NCBI GenBank assembly: GCA_041685145.1
Contig: JAWLGJ010000008.1
Location: 1-64,000, forward strand
Direction of reading: 5' to 3'
Source of the DNA: JAWLGJ01 sp041685145
Lineage (GTDB): Bacteria; Pseudomonadota; Alphaproteobacteria; Rhodospirillales; Magnetospirillaceae
DNA: 64,000 bases
The first letter of the stretch is position 1; each line of letters begins with the position of its first letter. The notes under the pieces were generated by a model. That model saw only the letters and a program-made list of their open reading frames with translations. It was not told where the DNA came from and did not search any database. Shown here piece by piece: positions 56,609 to 64,000 of the stretch. The translations under genes and the position numbers were made by a program.

Positions 56609-57309
56609 AGCTGCTGCACATCGACACCGTCTATGGCGGCTATGGCGGCGCCGATATCCTGCACGGCACCTCGCTGGTCGTTGAGCCCGGCGAGATCGTC
56701 GTCATCATCGGCCCCAACGGCGCCGGCAAGTCCACCCTGATGAAGGCCGCATTCGGCCTGGTGAAGATCCGCGACGGGTGCGTGCGCTTCCTCGATTCCG
56801 ACATCACCCGGCTGCGGCCCGACCAGATCGTGCGCCTGGGCATGTCCTATGTGCCGCAGGAGCGCAACGTCTTCCCCAGCCTGACGGTGCAGGAGAACCT
56901 GGAAATGGGCGCCTTTCTGCGGCGCGACGACTATCGGCCGCAGATGGAGAAAATCTTCGAGCTGTTCCCGCGCCTCAAGGAACGCCGCAAGCAGCCCGCC
57001 GGCCTGATGTCCGGCGGCGAGCGCCAGATGGTGGCGATGGGCCGGGCGCTGATGCTGGATCCGAAGCTGCTGTTGCTCGACGAACCCACCGCCGGGCTGT
57101 CGCCGCTGTTCATCGACCACACCTTCGAGCAAATCAAGCGCATCAACGGCTTGGGCATCGGCATCCTGATGGTGGAGCAGAACGCCAAGCAGGCCCTGGC
57201 GATCGCCGATCGCGGCTATGTGCTCTCGATGGGGCGCAACCGGGCCGAGGACACGGGCCGCAACCTTCTGGCCAATCAAGAAATCGCCGAAATGTTCCTG
57301 GGCGGGTGA
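56605..57309 (+). CDS. livF: branched-chain amino acid ABC transporter ATPase LivF
   Basis: A 234-residue ABC ATPase with VYGGYGGADILHGTSL, Walker A GPNGAGKSTLMKA, YVPQERNVFPSLTVQENLEM, signature LMSGGERQMVAMGRAL, Walker B LLLLDEPTAGLSP and H-loop/D-loop MVEQNAKQAL, as in LivF. The ATGA overlap with livG shows coupling. The partners are LivH and LivM downstream. Confidence 0.92.
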   Translation: MKLLHIDTVYGGYGGADILHGTSLVVEPGEIVVIIGPNGAGKSTLMKAAFGLVKIRDGCVRFLDSDITRLRPDQIVRLGMSYVPQERNVFPSLTVQENLEMGAFLRRDDYRPQMEKIFELFPRLKERRKQPAGLMSGGERQMVAMGRALMLDPKLLLLDEPTAGLSPLFIDHTFEQIKRINGLGIGILMVEQNAKQALAIADRGYVLSMGRNRAEDTGRNLLANQEIAEMFLGG

Positions 57310-57318
57310 GGGAAGGAC

Positions 57319-58185
57319 ATGGAGCTCGTCGATTTCCTGCAACTTCTTGTCTACGGCGTCGTCTATGGCAGTATCCTCACCCTTGGGGCCATCGGCGTTT
57401 CATTGATCTTCGGCATCCTCGGCTTTGCCCATTTCGCGCATGGCGACCTGATGACGTTCGGCGCCTATGCCGCGCTGGTGGTGGTGGTGGCCCTGGGATG
57501 GCCGGTGTGGGCGTCGATCCCCTTCGCCATCCTGCTGACGGCGGTGGTGGCCATCGCCATCGACCAGACCATCTATCGGCGCCTGCGGCGCACGGCGCCG
57601 GTGATTCTGCTGATTTCGTCCTTCGGCATGGCCCTGGTGCTGCGCAGCGTCGTTCAGCTCGTGTGGGGGCCGCGGGATCAGGTCTATGTCTCCGGCATCC
57701 AGCTTCCCTACCGTCTGGGCGACATCATCATCCGGCCCGACCACATCACCATCGTCGGCGGCGCCATCCTGCTGGTGGTCCTGCTGCACCTGTTCCTGCA
57801 AAAGACGCGCACCGGCAAGGCGATGCGGGCAATGGCCGACAACATGGACCTGGCCGCGGTGTCGGGCATCGACGCCGAGCGGGTGATCATGTGGACATGG
57901 GTGCTGGGCGGCGGCCTGGCCGCGGCGGCGGGGGTGTTCCTGGCGCTGGACACCCGCCTGCACCCCACCTTCGGCTGGCACGCGCTGTTGCCGGTGTTCG
58001 CGGCGGCCATCCTCGGCGGCATCGGACGCCCCTACGGCGCCATCCTGGGCGGCCTGATCATCGGCATCGCCACCGAGATGTCGACCGTGTGGCTGGAGCC
58101 CGCCTACAAGCCGGCGGTGGCCTTCGGGATCATGGTTCTGGTGCTGGTGTTCCGGCCGACCGGCATCCTCCCGGGGAGGCGTTGA
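57319..58185 (+). CDS. livH: branched-chain amino acid ABC transporter permease LivH
   Basis: A 288-residue inner-membrane permease with about eight helices. Signatures are LLVYGVVYGSILTLGAIGVS followed by LIFGILGFAHFAHGDLMTFGAY, the ATP-binding partner loop AMRAMADNMDLAAVSGIDAE, and the helix-rich C-terminus VFAAAILGGIGRPYGAILGG. It starts nine bases after livF behind GAGGGAAGG. Confidence 0.92.
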   Translation: MELVDFLQLLVYGVVYGSILTLGAIGVSLIFGILGFAHFAHGDLMTFGAYAALVVVVALGWPVWASIPFAILLTAVVAIAIDQTIYRRLRRTAPVILLISSFGMALVLRSVVQLVWGPRDQVYVSGIQLPYRLGDIIIRPDHITIVGGAILLVVLLHLFLQKTRTGKAMRAMADNMDLAAVSGIDAERVIMWTWVLGGGLAAAAGVFLALDTRLHPTFGWHALLPVFAAAILGGIGRPYGAILGGLIIGIATEMSTVWLEPAYKPAVAFGIMVLVLVFRPTGILPGRR

Positions 58186-58186
58186 C

Positions 58187-59128
58187 ATGGCAAGCGGTCT
58201 GCTGGCGTACGCCGTCTTCTTTCTGACCCTGGCGGGAATTTTCGCGGTGCTGACGCTGGGCCTCAACCTGCAATGGGGCCTGACGGGGATGTTCAACATC
58301 GGCGTCGCCGGCTTCTTCGCCGTCGGCGCCTACAGCGCCGCCATCCTCACCTCGCCCGAATCCGCCAGCCGCGTCGGCGGCTTCGAAATGCCGTTCGTGG
58401 TGGGGGCCGTGGTGGCGATGCTGCTGTCGGGCCTGTTGGCGCTGCTAATCGGCGTGGTGACGCTCAGGCTGCGAACCGACTATCTCGCCATCGCCACCAT
58501 CGGCATCGCCGAGATCGTGCGCCTGACGCTGAAGAACGAGTCCTGGCTGACCAATGGCGTGCGGGGCATTCCCGGCGTGCCGCGGCCGATCAGCGACGAA
58601 CCGCTGGTGTATCTGGGCGTCGTGGCGGTGACGCTGGCCGTGGTCTATCTGGCGCTGGAACGCGCCCAGCATTCGCCGTGGGGGCGGGTGCTGCGGGCCA
58701 TCCGCGAAAACGAGCCCGGCGTGCAGGCGGCGGGCAAGAACGTGTTCCGCTTCCGCCTGGAGGCCTTCGTCGTCGGCAGCATGATCATGGGCCTCGGCGG
58801 TGCCCTTTACGCGCATTTCTTCGGCTTCGTCAGCCCCGAGGCCTTCGCGCCGCTCTACGGCACCTTCATCATCTGGGTGATGCTGATCGCCGGCGGATCG
58901 GGGAACAACCGCGGCGCGCTTCTGGGCGCCTTCGGCATCTGGTTGGTATGGTCGGCGACCGAGATGCTGACCGGGCGGCTGCCGGCGGAGTGGGTGACCC
59001 AGGCCGGCGCCATCCGGGTGCTGCTCATCGGCCTGCTGCTTCAGGTCATCCTGCTGTCGCGGCCGCAGGGAATGCTGCCGGAAAGCCGGCCGAAGCCGCG
59101 GAAGAAGAAACCGCTCGCCGACGGCTGA
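58187..59128 (+). CDS. livM: branched-chain amino acid ABC transporter permease LivM
   Basis: A 313-residue permease with LGLNLQWGLTGMFNIGVAGF then FAVGAYSAAIL, LRLRTDYLAIATIGIAEIVRL, and the coupling loop RAIRENEPGVQAAGKNVFRFR. The C-terminus is a basic cytosolic tail (RPKPRKKK). It lies one base after livH. No substrate-binding protein gene follows; the next gene is on the other strand, so the binding protein must be encoded elsewhere. Confidence 0.92.
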   Translation: MASGLLAYAVFFLTLAGIFAVLTLGLNLQWGLTGMFNIGVAGFFAVGAYSAAILTSPESASRVGGFEMPFVVGAVVAMLLSGLLALLIGVVTLRLRTDYLAIATIGIAEIVRLTLKNESWLTNGVRGIPGVPRPISDEPLVYLGVVAVTLAVVYLALERAQHSPWGRVLRAIRENEPGVQAAGKNVFRFRLEAFVVGSMIMGLGGALYAHFFGFVSPEAFAPLYGTFIIWVMLIAGGSGNNRGALLGAFGIWLVWSATEMLTGRLPAEWVTQAGAIRVLLIGLLLQVILLSRPQGMLPESRPKPRKKKPLADG

Positions 59129-59135
59129 TTAGCGA

Positions 59136-59798
59136 TCACAGCGACGCCTTGACCTCGCCGGCGAGCGCCGCCTCGCGCGCCAGATCGATCATCCGGGCCA
59201 GGATGGGGGTCTCCTGCGCCCCCGAGAGGGCGAAGCGATCCTGGAAAAGAAAACAGGGCACGCCGTTGACGCCGTAGCGGTGGGCCTGCGCGGTCTCGTG
59301 CCGGAGGTCGTCGACGTCGTCCGCGTCGGCGACGGCGGCGGCGGGAAGGTCCAGCCGCGCGGCGATCTCGCTCAGAACACTGGGGTCGGCGATATCGCGG
59401 CGCTCGACCATGAAGGCGCTGAACACCGCCTCCGCCGCCTCGCTCTGCCGTCCCCATTGCGCCGCCATCCGTACCAGCCGGTGCGAGGGCAGGCTGTTGG
59501 GGGTGCGGGCAACCTTGTCGAGGGCGAAGGGGATGCCCTCGGCGCGCCCGGCGGCGGCGATGGCGCGCTCGATCCGCGCAACGCGGTGGCTGCTGCCGTA
59601 TTTGCGCTCCATATAGGCGCGCCGTTCCATGCCTTCGGAGGGCATGTCGGGATTGAGCAGGAAGGGCCGCCAGCGAACCTCGACCGGCGTTTCCTGGCGC
59701 ATCGCCAGGGCGCGGTCCAGGCGGCGTTTGCCGACATAGCACCAGGGGCAGATGGTGTCGAACACCACGTCGAGCACCACGGCCCCGGCGGCCGACAT
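59136..59798 (-). CDS. DsbA-family oxidoreductase, FrnE-like
   Basis: A 220-residue cytosolic thioredoxin-fold protein with CPWC at 17-20 (VVFDTICPWCYVGKRRL). A helical insertion (ERRAYMERKYG, LPSHRLVRMAAQWG) follows, and the conserved HRYGVNGVPCFLF cis-Pro region with an extra cysteine comes near residue 175. No signal peptide. FrnE-like proteins act in oxidative stress or polyketide pathways; the substrate here is unknown. It starts two bases after the PleD-like gene, so the two share an operon. Confidence 0.87.
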   Translation of the reverse strand: MSAAGAVVLDVVFDTICPWCYVGKRRLDRALAMRQETPVEVRWRPFLLNPDMPSEGMERRAYMERKYGSSHRVARIERAIAAAGRAEGIPFALDKVARTPNSLPSHRLVRMAAQWGRQSEAAEAVFSAFMVERRDIADPSVLSEIAARLDLPAAAVADADDVDDLRHETAQAHRYGVNGVPCFLFQDRFALSGAQETPILARMIDLAREAALAGEVKASL

Positions 59799-59800
59799 GG

Positions 59801-61105
59801 CTACCCCAAGAACCGCCGGGCGCGAGCGACGAGGGCGGCGATGTCATCGCCCTCGCGGGCCGCGTCGCCACCCGACTGCACCCACACCTTGACCGGCTGG
59901 TAGACTTCCTTGACCGCGAAGTCGGTGTAGGCCAGCACGCCGCTGATGCGGTGCATGACCACCTGCGCCTCGTCAAGCGGTGTGTCGGGCAGAACCACGC
60001 AAAACTCGTTGATGCCGTAGCGGGCGGTGACGTCCTCTGCCCGCACCAGACCGGAAATCCACTGCCCCACCTGCAGCATCAGATGCTGCGAGGCCTCCTC
60101 GCCGAACTGCTCGTGGATGCCTTCGACATTGGGCACATAGAAAAAAAGCACCGACAGGTGCCGCTGCCGCCTCTTGGCCTCAAGCAGCGTCGTCTCCAGA
60201 TAGCGTTGCAGGAAGGCGCGGCTGTAGACGGCGGGAAGGGCATCGCGCGTCTGATCCGCCAAGGTACCCTGCAACAGCGAGCGGATCGTCCAGCGCAGGC
60301 GTTGCCGGCGCACCAGCGCGGTCACCGCGGGGCGCAGCAAAACCGGTACGCTGTCGCGCTCCAGGACACGGCTGGCGCCGCGCCGATGCGCCTCGGCGAC
60401 GTCGATGCCGTTCTGCGACAGGATCACCACCGGCAGATTGAACAGGCGCGGGTTGTTGCGGATATGGGCGCACAGGTCGAGATAGTCGAACACCTGCCCG
60501 TGCGGGTCGAGAATGGCGGCGTCGAACTGATGCTCGGTAAGCTGGTCCTCGGCCTCGAACGGGTTGGCGCAGACCGTGACGTCGCCCAGTTCGGCCAGCA
60601 TCAGTTCCACGTCATTGACGTCCGGCCCCGCCAGCAACAGCCGGATGCCGTCGAGGGTTGGCGCGGGCAGGTCGGTGGCGACCGACAGGCCGAAATCATT
60701 GGCGATGCCGGCGCGGCGGAAAATCTCGCCATGCATGGTCGACAGCCGCACCAGGGGGCGCAGACGGGCGAACAGGGCGTCGTCGAGTACGGGAAGCCGC
60801 AAGGTGTCATCGGCACCGGCGGCGAGTGCCTCGGCCTCGGCGTCGGCCGTTTCGCACAGGGCGAGGATCGGCGCCTTGTGGGCGGCGCGGCCGTCCTTCA
60901 ACTGCCGGAGCAGATCGAGGCCGGACGCATCCGGCAGGGCGGGCCCGACGAGAACGACGTCGGGCGGCCGCGACCCCGCGAGATCCAGCGCCTCGCCGGC
61001 CGAGGCGGCAACAGCGCCTTGATAGCCGCTGGCCTCCAGCCGGGCGCGGACATCCTTCGCGAGGGCGGGTTCCCCGGCTACGAGCACATTGGCCAAATGA
61101 ACCAT
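59801..61105 (-). CDS. PleD-like double-receiver GGDEF protein with degenerate motifs
   Basis: A 434-residue protein laid out as REC-REC-GGDEF. ATG 61105 is chosen for its GGGGAAGG ribosome site; an in-frame start at 61162 would add 19 residues. Receiver 1 (~5-120) lacks the acidic pair (VLVAGEP) and has Gly54 in place of the phosphoacceptor Asp. Receiver 2 (~150-275) also lacks the acidic pair (LLLAGPD) but keeps an Asp in AAILDPHG. In the GGDEF domain the active-site loop reads G364-I-N-E-F instead of GGDEF/GGEEF, so cyclase activity is doubtful. The inhibitory-site RxxD (Arg355-Asp358) is intact at canonical spacing. It may be a c-di-GMP receptor. Confidence 0.82.
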   Translation of the reverse strand: MVHLANVLVAGEPALAKDVRARLEASGYQGAVAASAGEALDLAGSRPPDVVLVGPALPDASGLDLLRQLKDGRAAHKAPILALCETADAEAEALAAGADDTLRLPVLDDALFARLRPLVRLSTMHGEIFRRAGIANDFGLSVATDLPAPTLDGIRLLLAGPDVNDVELMLAELGDVTVCANPFEAEDQLTEHQFDAAILDPHGQVFDYLDLCAHIRNNPRLFNLPVVILSQNGIDVAEAHRRGASRVLERDSVPVLLRPAVTALVRRQRLRWTIRSLLQGTLADQTRDALPAVYSRAFLQRYLETTLLEAKRRQRHLSVLFFYVPNVEGIHEQFGEEASQHLMLQVGQWISGLVRAEDVTARYGINEFCVVLPDTPLDEAQVVMHRISGVLAYTDFAVKEVYQPVKVWVQSGGDAAREGDDIAALVARARRFLG

Positions 61106-61191
61106 CCAGACCTTCCCCTCAGGAAATATCGTTGCGCCAGCATAATACGGAACGTCCGTCATACCTAGCGCCTGTCCGCGCGATTGACGCG

Positions 61192-61205
61192 ATGGTAATT
61201 GCCAT
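61192..61205. promoter_or_regulatory. near-palindrome in the RND pump promoter region
   Basis: ATGGTAATTGCCAT is palindromic at 12 of 14 positions and lies within a possible promoter for the RND genes (TTGACG just upstream at 61184-61189, no convincing -10). It sits in the divergent gap between the PleD-like gene and the efflux pair. It could be a TetR/MarR-type operator, though no regulator gene is adjacent. Confidence 0.3.
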
Positions 61206-61248
61206 ACTAAACAAGTGCGCTTGACCGGGTAGGCGAGGCGAGGAACGA

Positions 61249-62280
61249 ATGCGAACGGCGGTGATGGCGGTAGTGGTCTCGGCGGTGGCCTGGGCGGTTT
61301 GGCCGGGCATGGCGGCGGGCCAGGATCGGCCTTCTATTCCGGTGCAGGCGGAGGAAGTCCGCGTCGAAACGGTCGAGCGTTCGGTGCAGGCCGTGGGCAC
61401 CTTGCGCGCCGACGAGTCGGTCGTCATCCGCCCCGAGATCGCCGGCCGCCTGAAGGAGATCTTCTTCGACGAAGGCCAGCCGGTGGCCGCCGGCCAGCTT
61501 TTGCTGCGCCTTGAGGACGAGGTCTATCGCGCGCAGGTCGAGCAGGCCGAGGCCAATCTGGCGCTGAGCCGCGCCAACGCCGAGCGCGCCCAGCAACTCC
61601 ACGGCGAGGGGGTCGGCACCCAGCGGGCCCTGGATGAGGCCAACGCCCGCCTGCGCAGCGACGAGGCGTCGCTGGCCCTGGCGCGGGCCATGCTGGCCAA
61701 GACCGTGGTGCGGGCGCCCTTTGACGGCATCGCCGGCCTGCGTCAGGTGAGCGTCGGCGCCTATGTCACGCCCGGCGAGGATGTCGCCAATCTGGCGGCC
61801 ATCGATCCGATGAAGGTCGACTTCCGCGTCGCCGAAACCCTGCTGGCGGCCGTGAAGGTGGGCCAGCCCTTGCAGATTCAGGTCGACGCCTATGCGGACC
61901 GGAGCTTTTCCGGCCAAGTCTATGCCATCGACCCGGTCGTGGACGAGGCCGGCCGCAGCGTCCTCATCCGCGCGCGGGTGGCCAACGCGGACCGCGTGTT
62001 GCGGCCGGGCCTGTTCGCGCGCGTCCAGCTTGTGGTGCAAAGCATCCCCGAAGCCGTGACGGTGCCCGAGGAGGCGCTGATGCCCGATGGCGAGGCGATG
62101 GTCGTCTACACGGTCGTGGACGGCGCCGTCCAGGCGGTGCCGGTGACCACCGGGCTGCGCCGCGGCGGGCGGGTGCAGGTGACCGACGGGCTGGCCCCCG
62201 GCGACGTCGTGGTGACCGCCGGTCACCTGAAACTGCGGCCGGGGGCGGCGGTCGCCGTGCTCGACCAGCCCGACGCCTGA
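61249..62280 (+). CDS. RND efflux periplasmic adaptor (membrane fusion protein)
   Basis: A 343-residue exported adaptor. A signal peptide (MRTAVMAVVVSAVAWAVWPG) is followed by the lipoyl half RADESVVIRPEIAGRLKEIF. Next come an alpha-hairpin (QVEQAEANLALSRANAERAQ) and the second lipoyl half VRAPFDGIAGLRQVSVGAYV. The beta-barrel region VLRPGLFARVQL and the membrane-proximal domain ending LRPGAAVAVLDQ follow. It links the inner-membrane permease (next gene, 9 bp on) to an outer-membrane channel not seen here. Confidence 0.92.
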   Translation: MRTAVMAVVVSAVAWAVWPGMAAGQDRPSIPVQAEEVRVETVERSVQAVGTLRADESVVIRPEIAGRLKEIFFDEGQPVAAGQLLLRLEDEVYRAQVEQAEANLALSRANAERAQQLHGEGVGTQRALDEANARLRSDEASLALARAMLAKTVVRAPFDGIAGLRQVSVGAYVTPGEDVANLAAIDPMKVDFRVAETLLAAVKVGQPLQIQVDAYADRSFSGQVYAIDPVVDEAGRSVLIRARVANADRVLRPGLFARVQLVVQSIPEAVTVPEEALMPDGEAMVVYTVVDGAVQAVPVTTGLRRGGRVQVTDGLAPGDVVVTAGHLKLRPGAAVAVLDQPDA

Positions 62281-62289
62281 GGCCCGCCG

Positions 62290-64000
62290 ATGCGACTGCC
62301 CGAACTGTGCATCCGACGGCCGGTCTTCGCCACGGTGATGAGCCTGCTCGTCCTGCTGATCGGCATCATCTCATGGCAACGGCTGTCGGTGCGGGAGTAC
62401 CCGAACATCGACGAGCCGGTGGTAACGGTGACCACCGAATATCCGGGCGCCAGCGCCGAGGTCGTCGAAAGCCAGATCAGCAACGTCCTGGAGGATTCGC
62501 TCGCCGGCATCGAAGGCATCGAGGTGCTGAGTTCGATCAGCCGCGCCGAGCGCAGCCAGATCACGGTGCGCTTCAAGCCGGACCGCAATCCCGACTCGGC
62601 CGCCAACGACGTGCGTGACCGGGTGGCGCGGGTGCGCGGGCAGCTTCCGTCCGACATCCGCGAGCCGGTGATCGCCAAGGTCGAGGCGGACGCGCAGCCG
62701 ATCATCTATCTCGCCTTCACCTCTGACCGGCACGACCCCAAGGTCGTCACCGACATCGCCGACCGCTTCGTCAAGAACCGGCTGCAGAATCTGACCGGCG
62801 TCGCCGACGTGCAGATCTACGGCCAGCGCCGATATGCCATGCGCATCTGGCTCGACCGCAGCCGCCTGGCCGCCTACAACCTGACGCCCCAGGACGTCGA
62901 GGCGGCGTTGCGGCGCCAGAATATCGAGGTGCCGGCGGGGCGCATCGAAGGGCAGGAGCGCGAGTTCACCGTCCTCAGCCAGACCGATTTGCGCACCCCC
63001 GAGGAATTCGAGCAGATCATCCTCAAGAACGAGCAGGGATACCCGGTGCGGCTGGACGACGTCGCACGGGTGGAGATCGGTGCCGAGGACGAACGCCGCA
63101 TCGTCCGCTTCAAGGGCGAAAGCGCCGTCGCGCTGGGCGTGGTGCAGCAGTCGGTGGCCAATCCGCTGGACGTGTCGCAGGCGGTGCGGGCGGAAATGCC
63201 CTCGATCACCGCCGACCTGCCCGAGGGCATGACCGTGCACATGGCCTACGACAAGTCGGTATTCATCGAGTCGTCGATCAAGGCCGTGTTCACCACCATC
63301 GGCGAGGCGGTGCTGCTGGTGCTGCTGGTGATCTTCTTCTTCCTGCGCAGCCCGCGGGCGACCGTGATTCCGCTGGTGACGATTCCCGTCTCGCTGATCG
63401 GGGCGATGGGGCTGATGTATGCCCTGGGCTTTTCGATCAACACCCTGACGCTGCTGTCGATGGTGCTGGCGGTGGGTCTGGTGGTCGACGACGCCATCGT
63501 CATGCTGGAAAACATCTATCGCCACGTCGAGGAAGGGATGCCGCCCATCGAGGCGGCCATGAAGGGCAGCCGCGAGATAGCTTTCGCGGTGGTGGCGATG
63601 ACCGTGACCCTGGCGGCGGTCTATCTGCCCATCGGCTTCATGGAGGGGCGCACCGGCAAGCTGTTTACCGAATTCGCCATCACCCTGGCGGCGGCGGTGC
63701 TGGTGTCGGGCTTTGTGGCCCTGACCCTGACGCCGATGATGTCGTCGCGGATGCTGCGCAAGCAGCGCCACAGCGCCATCTACAACGCCATCGAGGTGCT
63801 GATCGTCGGCTTGACGCGCGGCTACAAGGCGGCTTTGCGCGGGGTGTTGCGGGCGCGCTACGTGGTGGTGCTGGCGATGCTGCTGGTCGCCGGGGGCGCC
63901 TGGCATCTGTTCACGGAACTGAAGTCGGAACTGGCGCCCACCGAGGACCGCGGCACCATCATCGGCATCGGCATCGGGCCGGAGGGCGCCACGGCCGGGT
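62290..64000 (+). CDS. RND efflux permease (HAE1/MdtB-like), 5' part
   Basis: The gene starts at ATG 62290 and runs off the window after ~570 codons. The N-terminus MRLPELCIRRPVFATVMSLL, WQRLSVREYPNIDEPVV and TEYPGASAEVVE match the proton-driven RND multidrug family. Periplasmic porter motifs follow (LTGVADVQIYGQRRYAMRIW), then the SSIKAVFTTIGEAVLLVLLV helices and the VDDAIVMLENIYRHVEEG motif with the proton-relay Asp pair. The substrate is unknown, and the rest of the protein lies outside. Confidence 0.93.
   Translation, partial: MRLPELCIRRPVFATVMSLLVLLIGIISWQRLSVREYPNIDEPVVTVTTEYPGASAEVVESQISNVLEDSLAGIEGIEVLSSISRAERSQITVRFKPDRNPDSAANDVRDRVARVRGQLPSDIREPVIAKVEADAQPIIYLAFTSDRHDPKVVTDIADRFVKNRLQNLTGVADVQIYGQRRYAMRIWLDRSRLAAYNLTPQDVEAALRRQNIEVPAGRIEGQEREFTVLSQTDLRTPEEFEQIILKNEQGYPVRLDDVARVEIGAEDERRIVRFKGESAVALGVVQQSVANPLDVSQAVRAEMPSITADLPEGMTVHMAYDKSVFIESSIKAVFTTIGEAVLLVLLVIFFFLRSPRATVIPLVTIPVSLIGAMGLMYALGFSINTLTLLSMVLAVGLVVDDAIVMLENIYRHVEEGMPPIEAAMKGSREIAFAVVAMTVTLAAVYLPIGFMEGRTGKLFTEFAITLAAAVLVSGFVALTLTPMMSSRMLRKQRHSAIYNAIEVLIVGLTRGYKAALRGVLRARYVVVLAMLLVAGGAWHLFTELKSELAPTEDRGTIIGIGIGPEGATAG

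Overview
The window is about 64 kb of very GC-rich DNA (roughly 70% GC), densely coded on both strands. It looks like the chromosome of an alphaproteobacterium, most likely of the Rhodospirillales type. The main reasons are the nifR3(dusB)-ntrB-ntrC-ntrY-ntrX-trkA-dat-hfq-hflX block, a fused ispDF, the rne / amidase / PBP1A / prfB neighbourhood and a DUF4170 protein. I see no rRNA, tRNA, CRISPR array, insertion sequence or prophage. One assembly gap (10 N flanked by G/C homopolymer) lies at 27.8 kb.

Layout. 0-1.7 kb: tail of nnrD and malonyl-CoA decarboxylase. 1.85-6.2 kb: a signalling cassette of a chemoreceptor with a PilZ-like tail, a STAS protein and a receiver/kinase/phosphatase fusion. 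6.2-10 kb (minus): D-glutamate catabolism (dgcN-dgcA) behind a SulP transporter. 10-12.7 kb: small proteins, a Clp1/Grc3-like ATPase and ispDF. 12.8-26.3 kb: a cytochrome assembly-type membrane protein, then the nitrogen-regulation block through hfq, hflX and an inositol-monophosphatase-family enzyme. 26.4-28.2 kb: a Tat-exported sulfite-oxidase-family enzyme and its c-type cytochrome (broken by the gap). 28.2-32.4 kb (minus): arsenic resistance operon arsR-arsC fusion, acr3, GAPDH, arsJ. 32.5-34 kb: ornithine/lysine decarboxylase behind a structured leader with a small ORF. 34.1-35.4 kb: flagellar hook gene with a clear sigma-54 promoter. 35.4-42.3 kb (minus): ilvD, prfB with programmed frameshift, PBP1A, cell-wall amidase. 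42.8-45.3 kb: RNase E. 45.4-52.4 kb: orphan histidine kinase, aminotransferase, BepA-like protease, DsbA-like protein, trmFO, rhodanese, tandem DUF4170 protein. 52.5-55.6 kb: uvrA and a 60-residue zinc-knuckle protein. 55.8-59.1 kb: branched-chain amino acid type ABC transporter livGFHM without a binding protein. 59.1-61.1 kb (minus): FrnE-like protein and a degenerate PleD-like protein. 61.2 kb to the end: an RND efflux pair, the permease cut by the window edge.

How the genes work together. The ntr block couples nitrogen sensing (NtrBC) and the membrane NtrYX pair with K+ uptake control (TrkA) and RNA regulation (Hfq). In the ars operon, the fused repressor/reductase makes arsenite for Acr3 to expel, while GAPDH plus ArsJ remove arsenate as an unstable arsenylated sugar ester. 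The most interesting less-described pieces are the chemoreceptor/partner-switch cassette, the decarboxylase leader, the SulP gene preceding dgcNA, and the PleD-like protein with a dead active site but an intact c-di-GMP inhibitory-site motif. All functions are inferred from sequence reading only; no database search was run.
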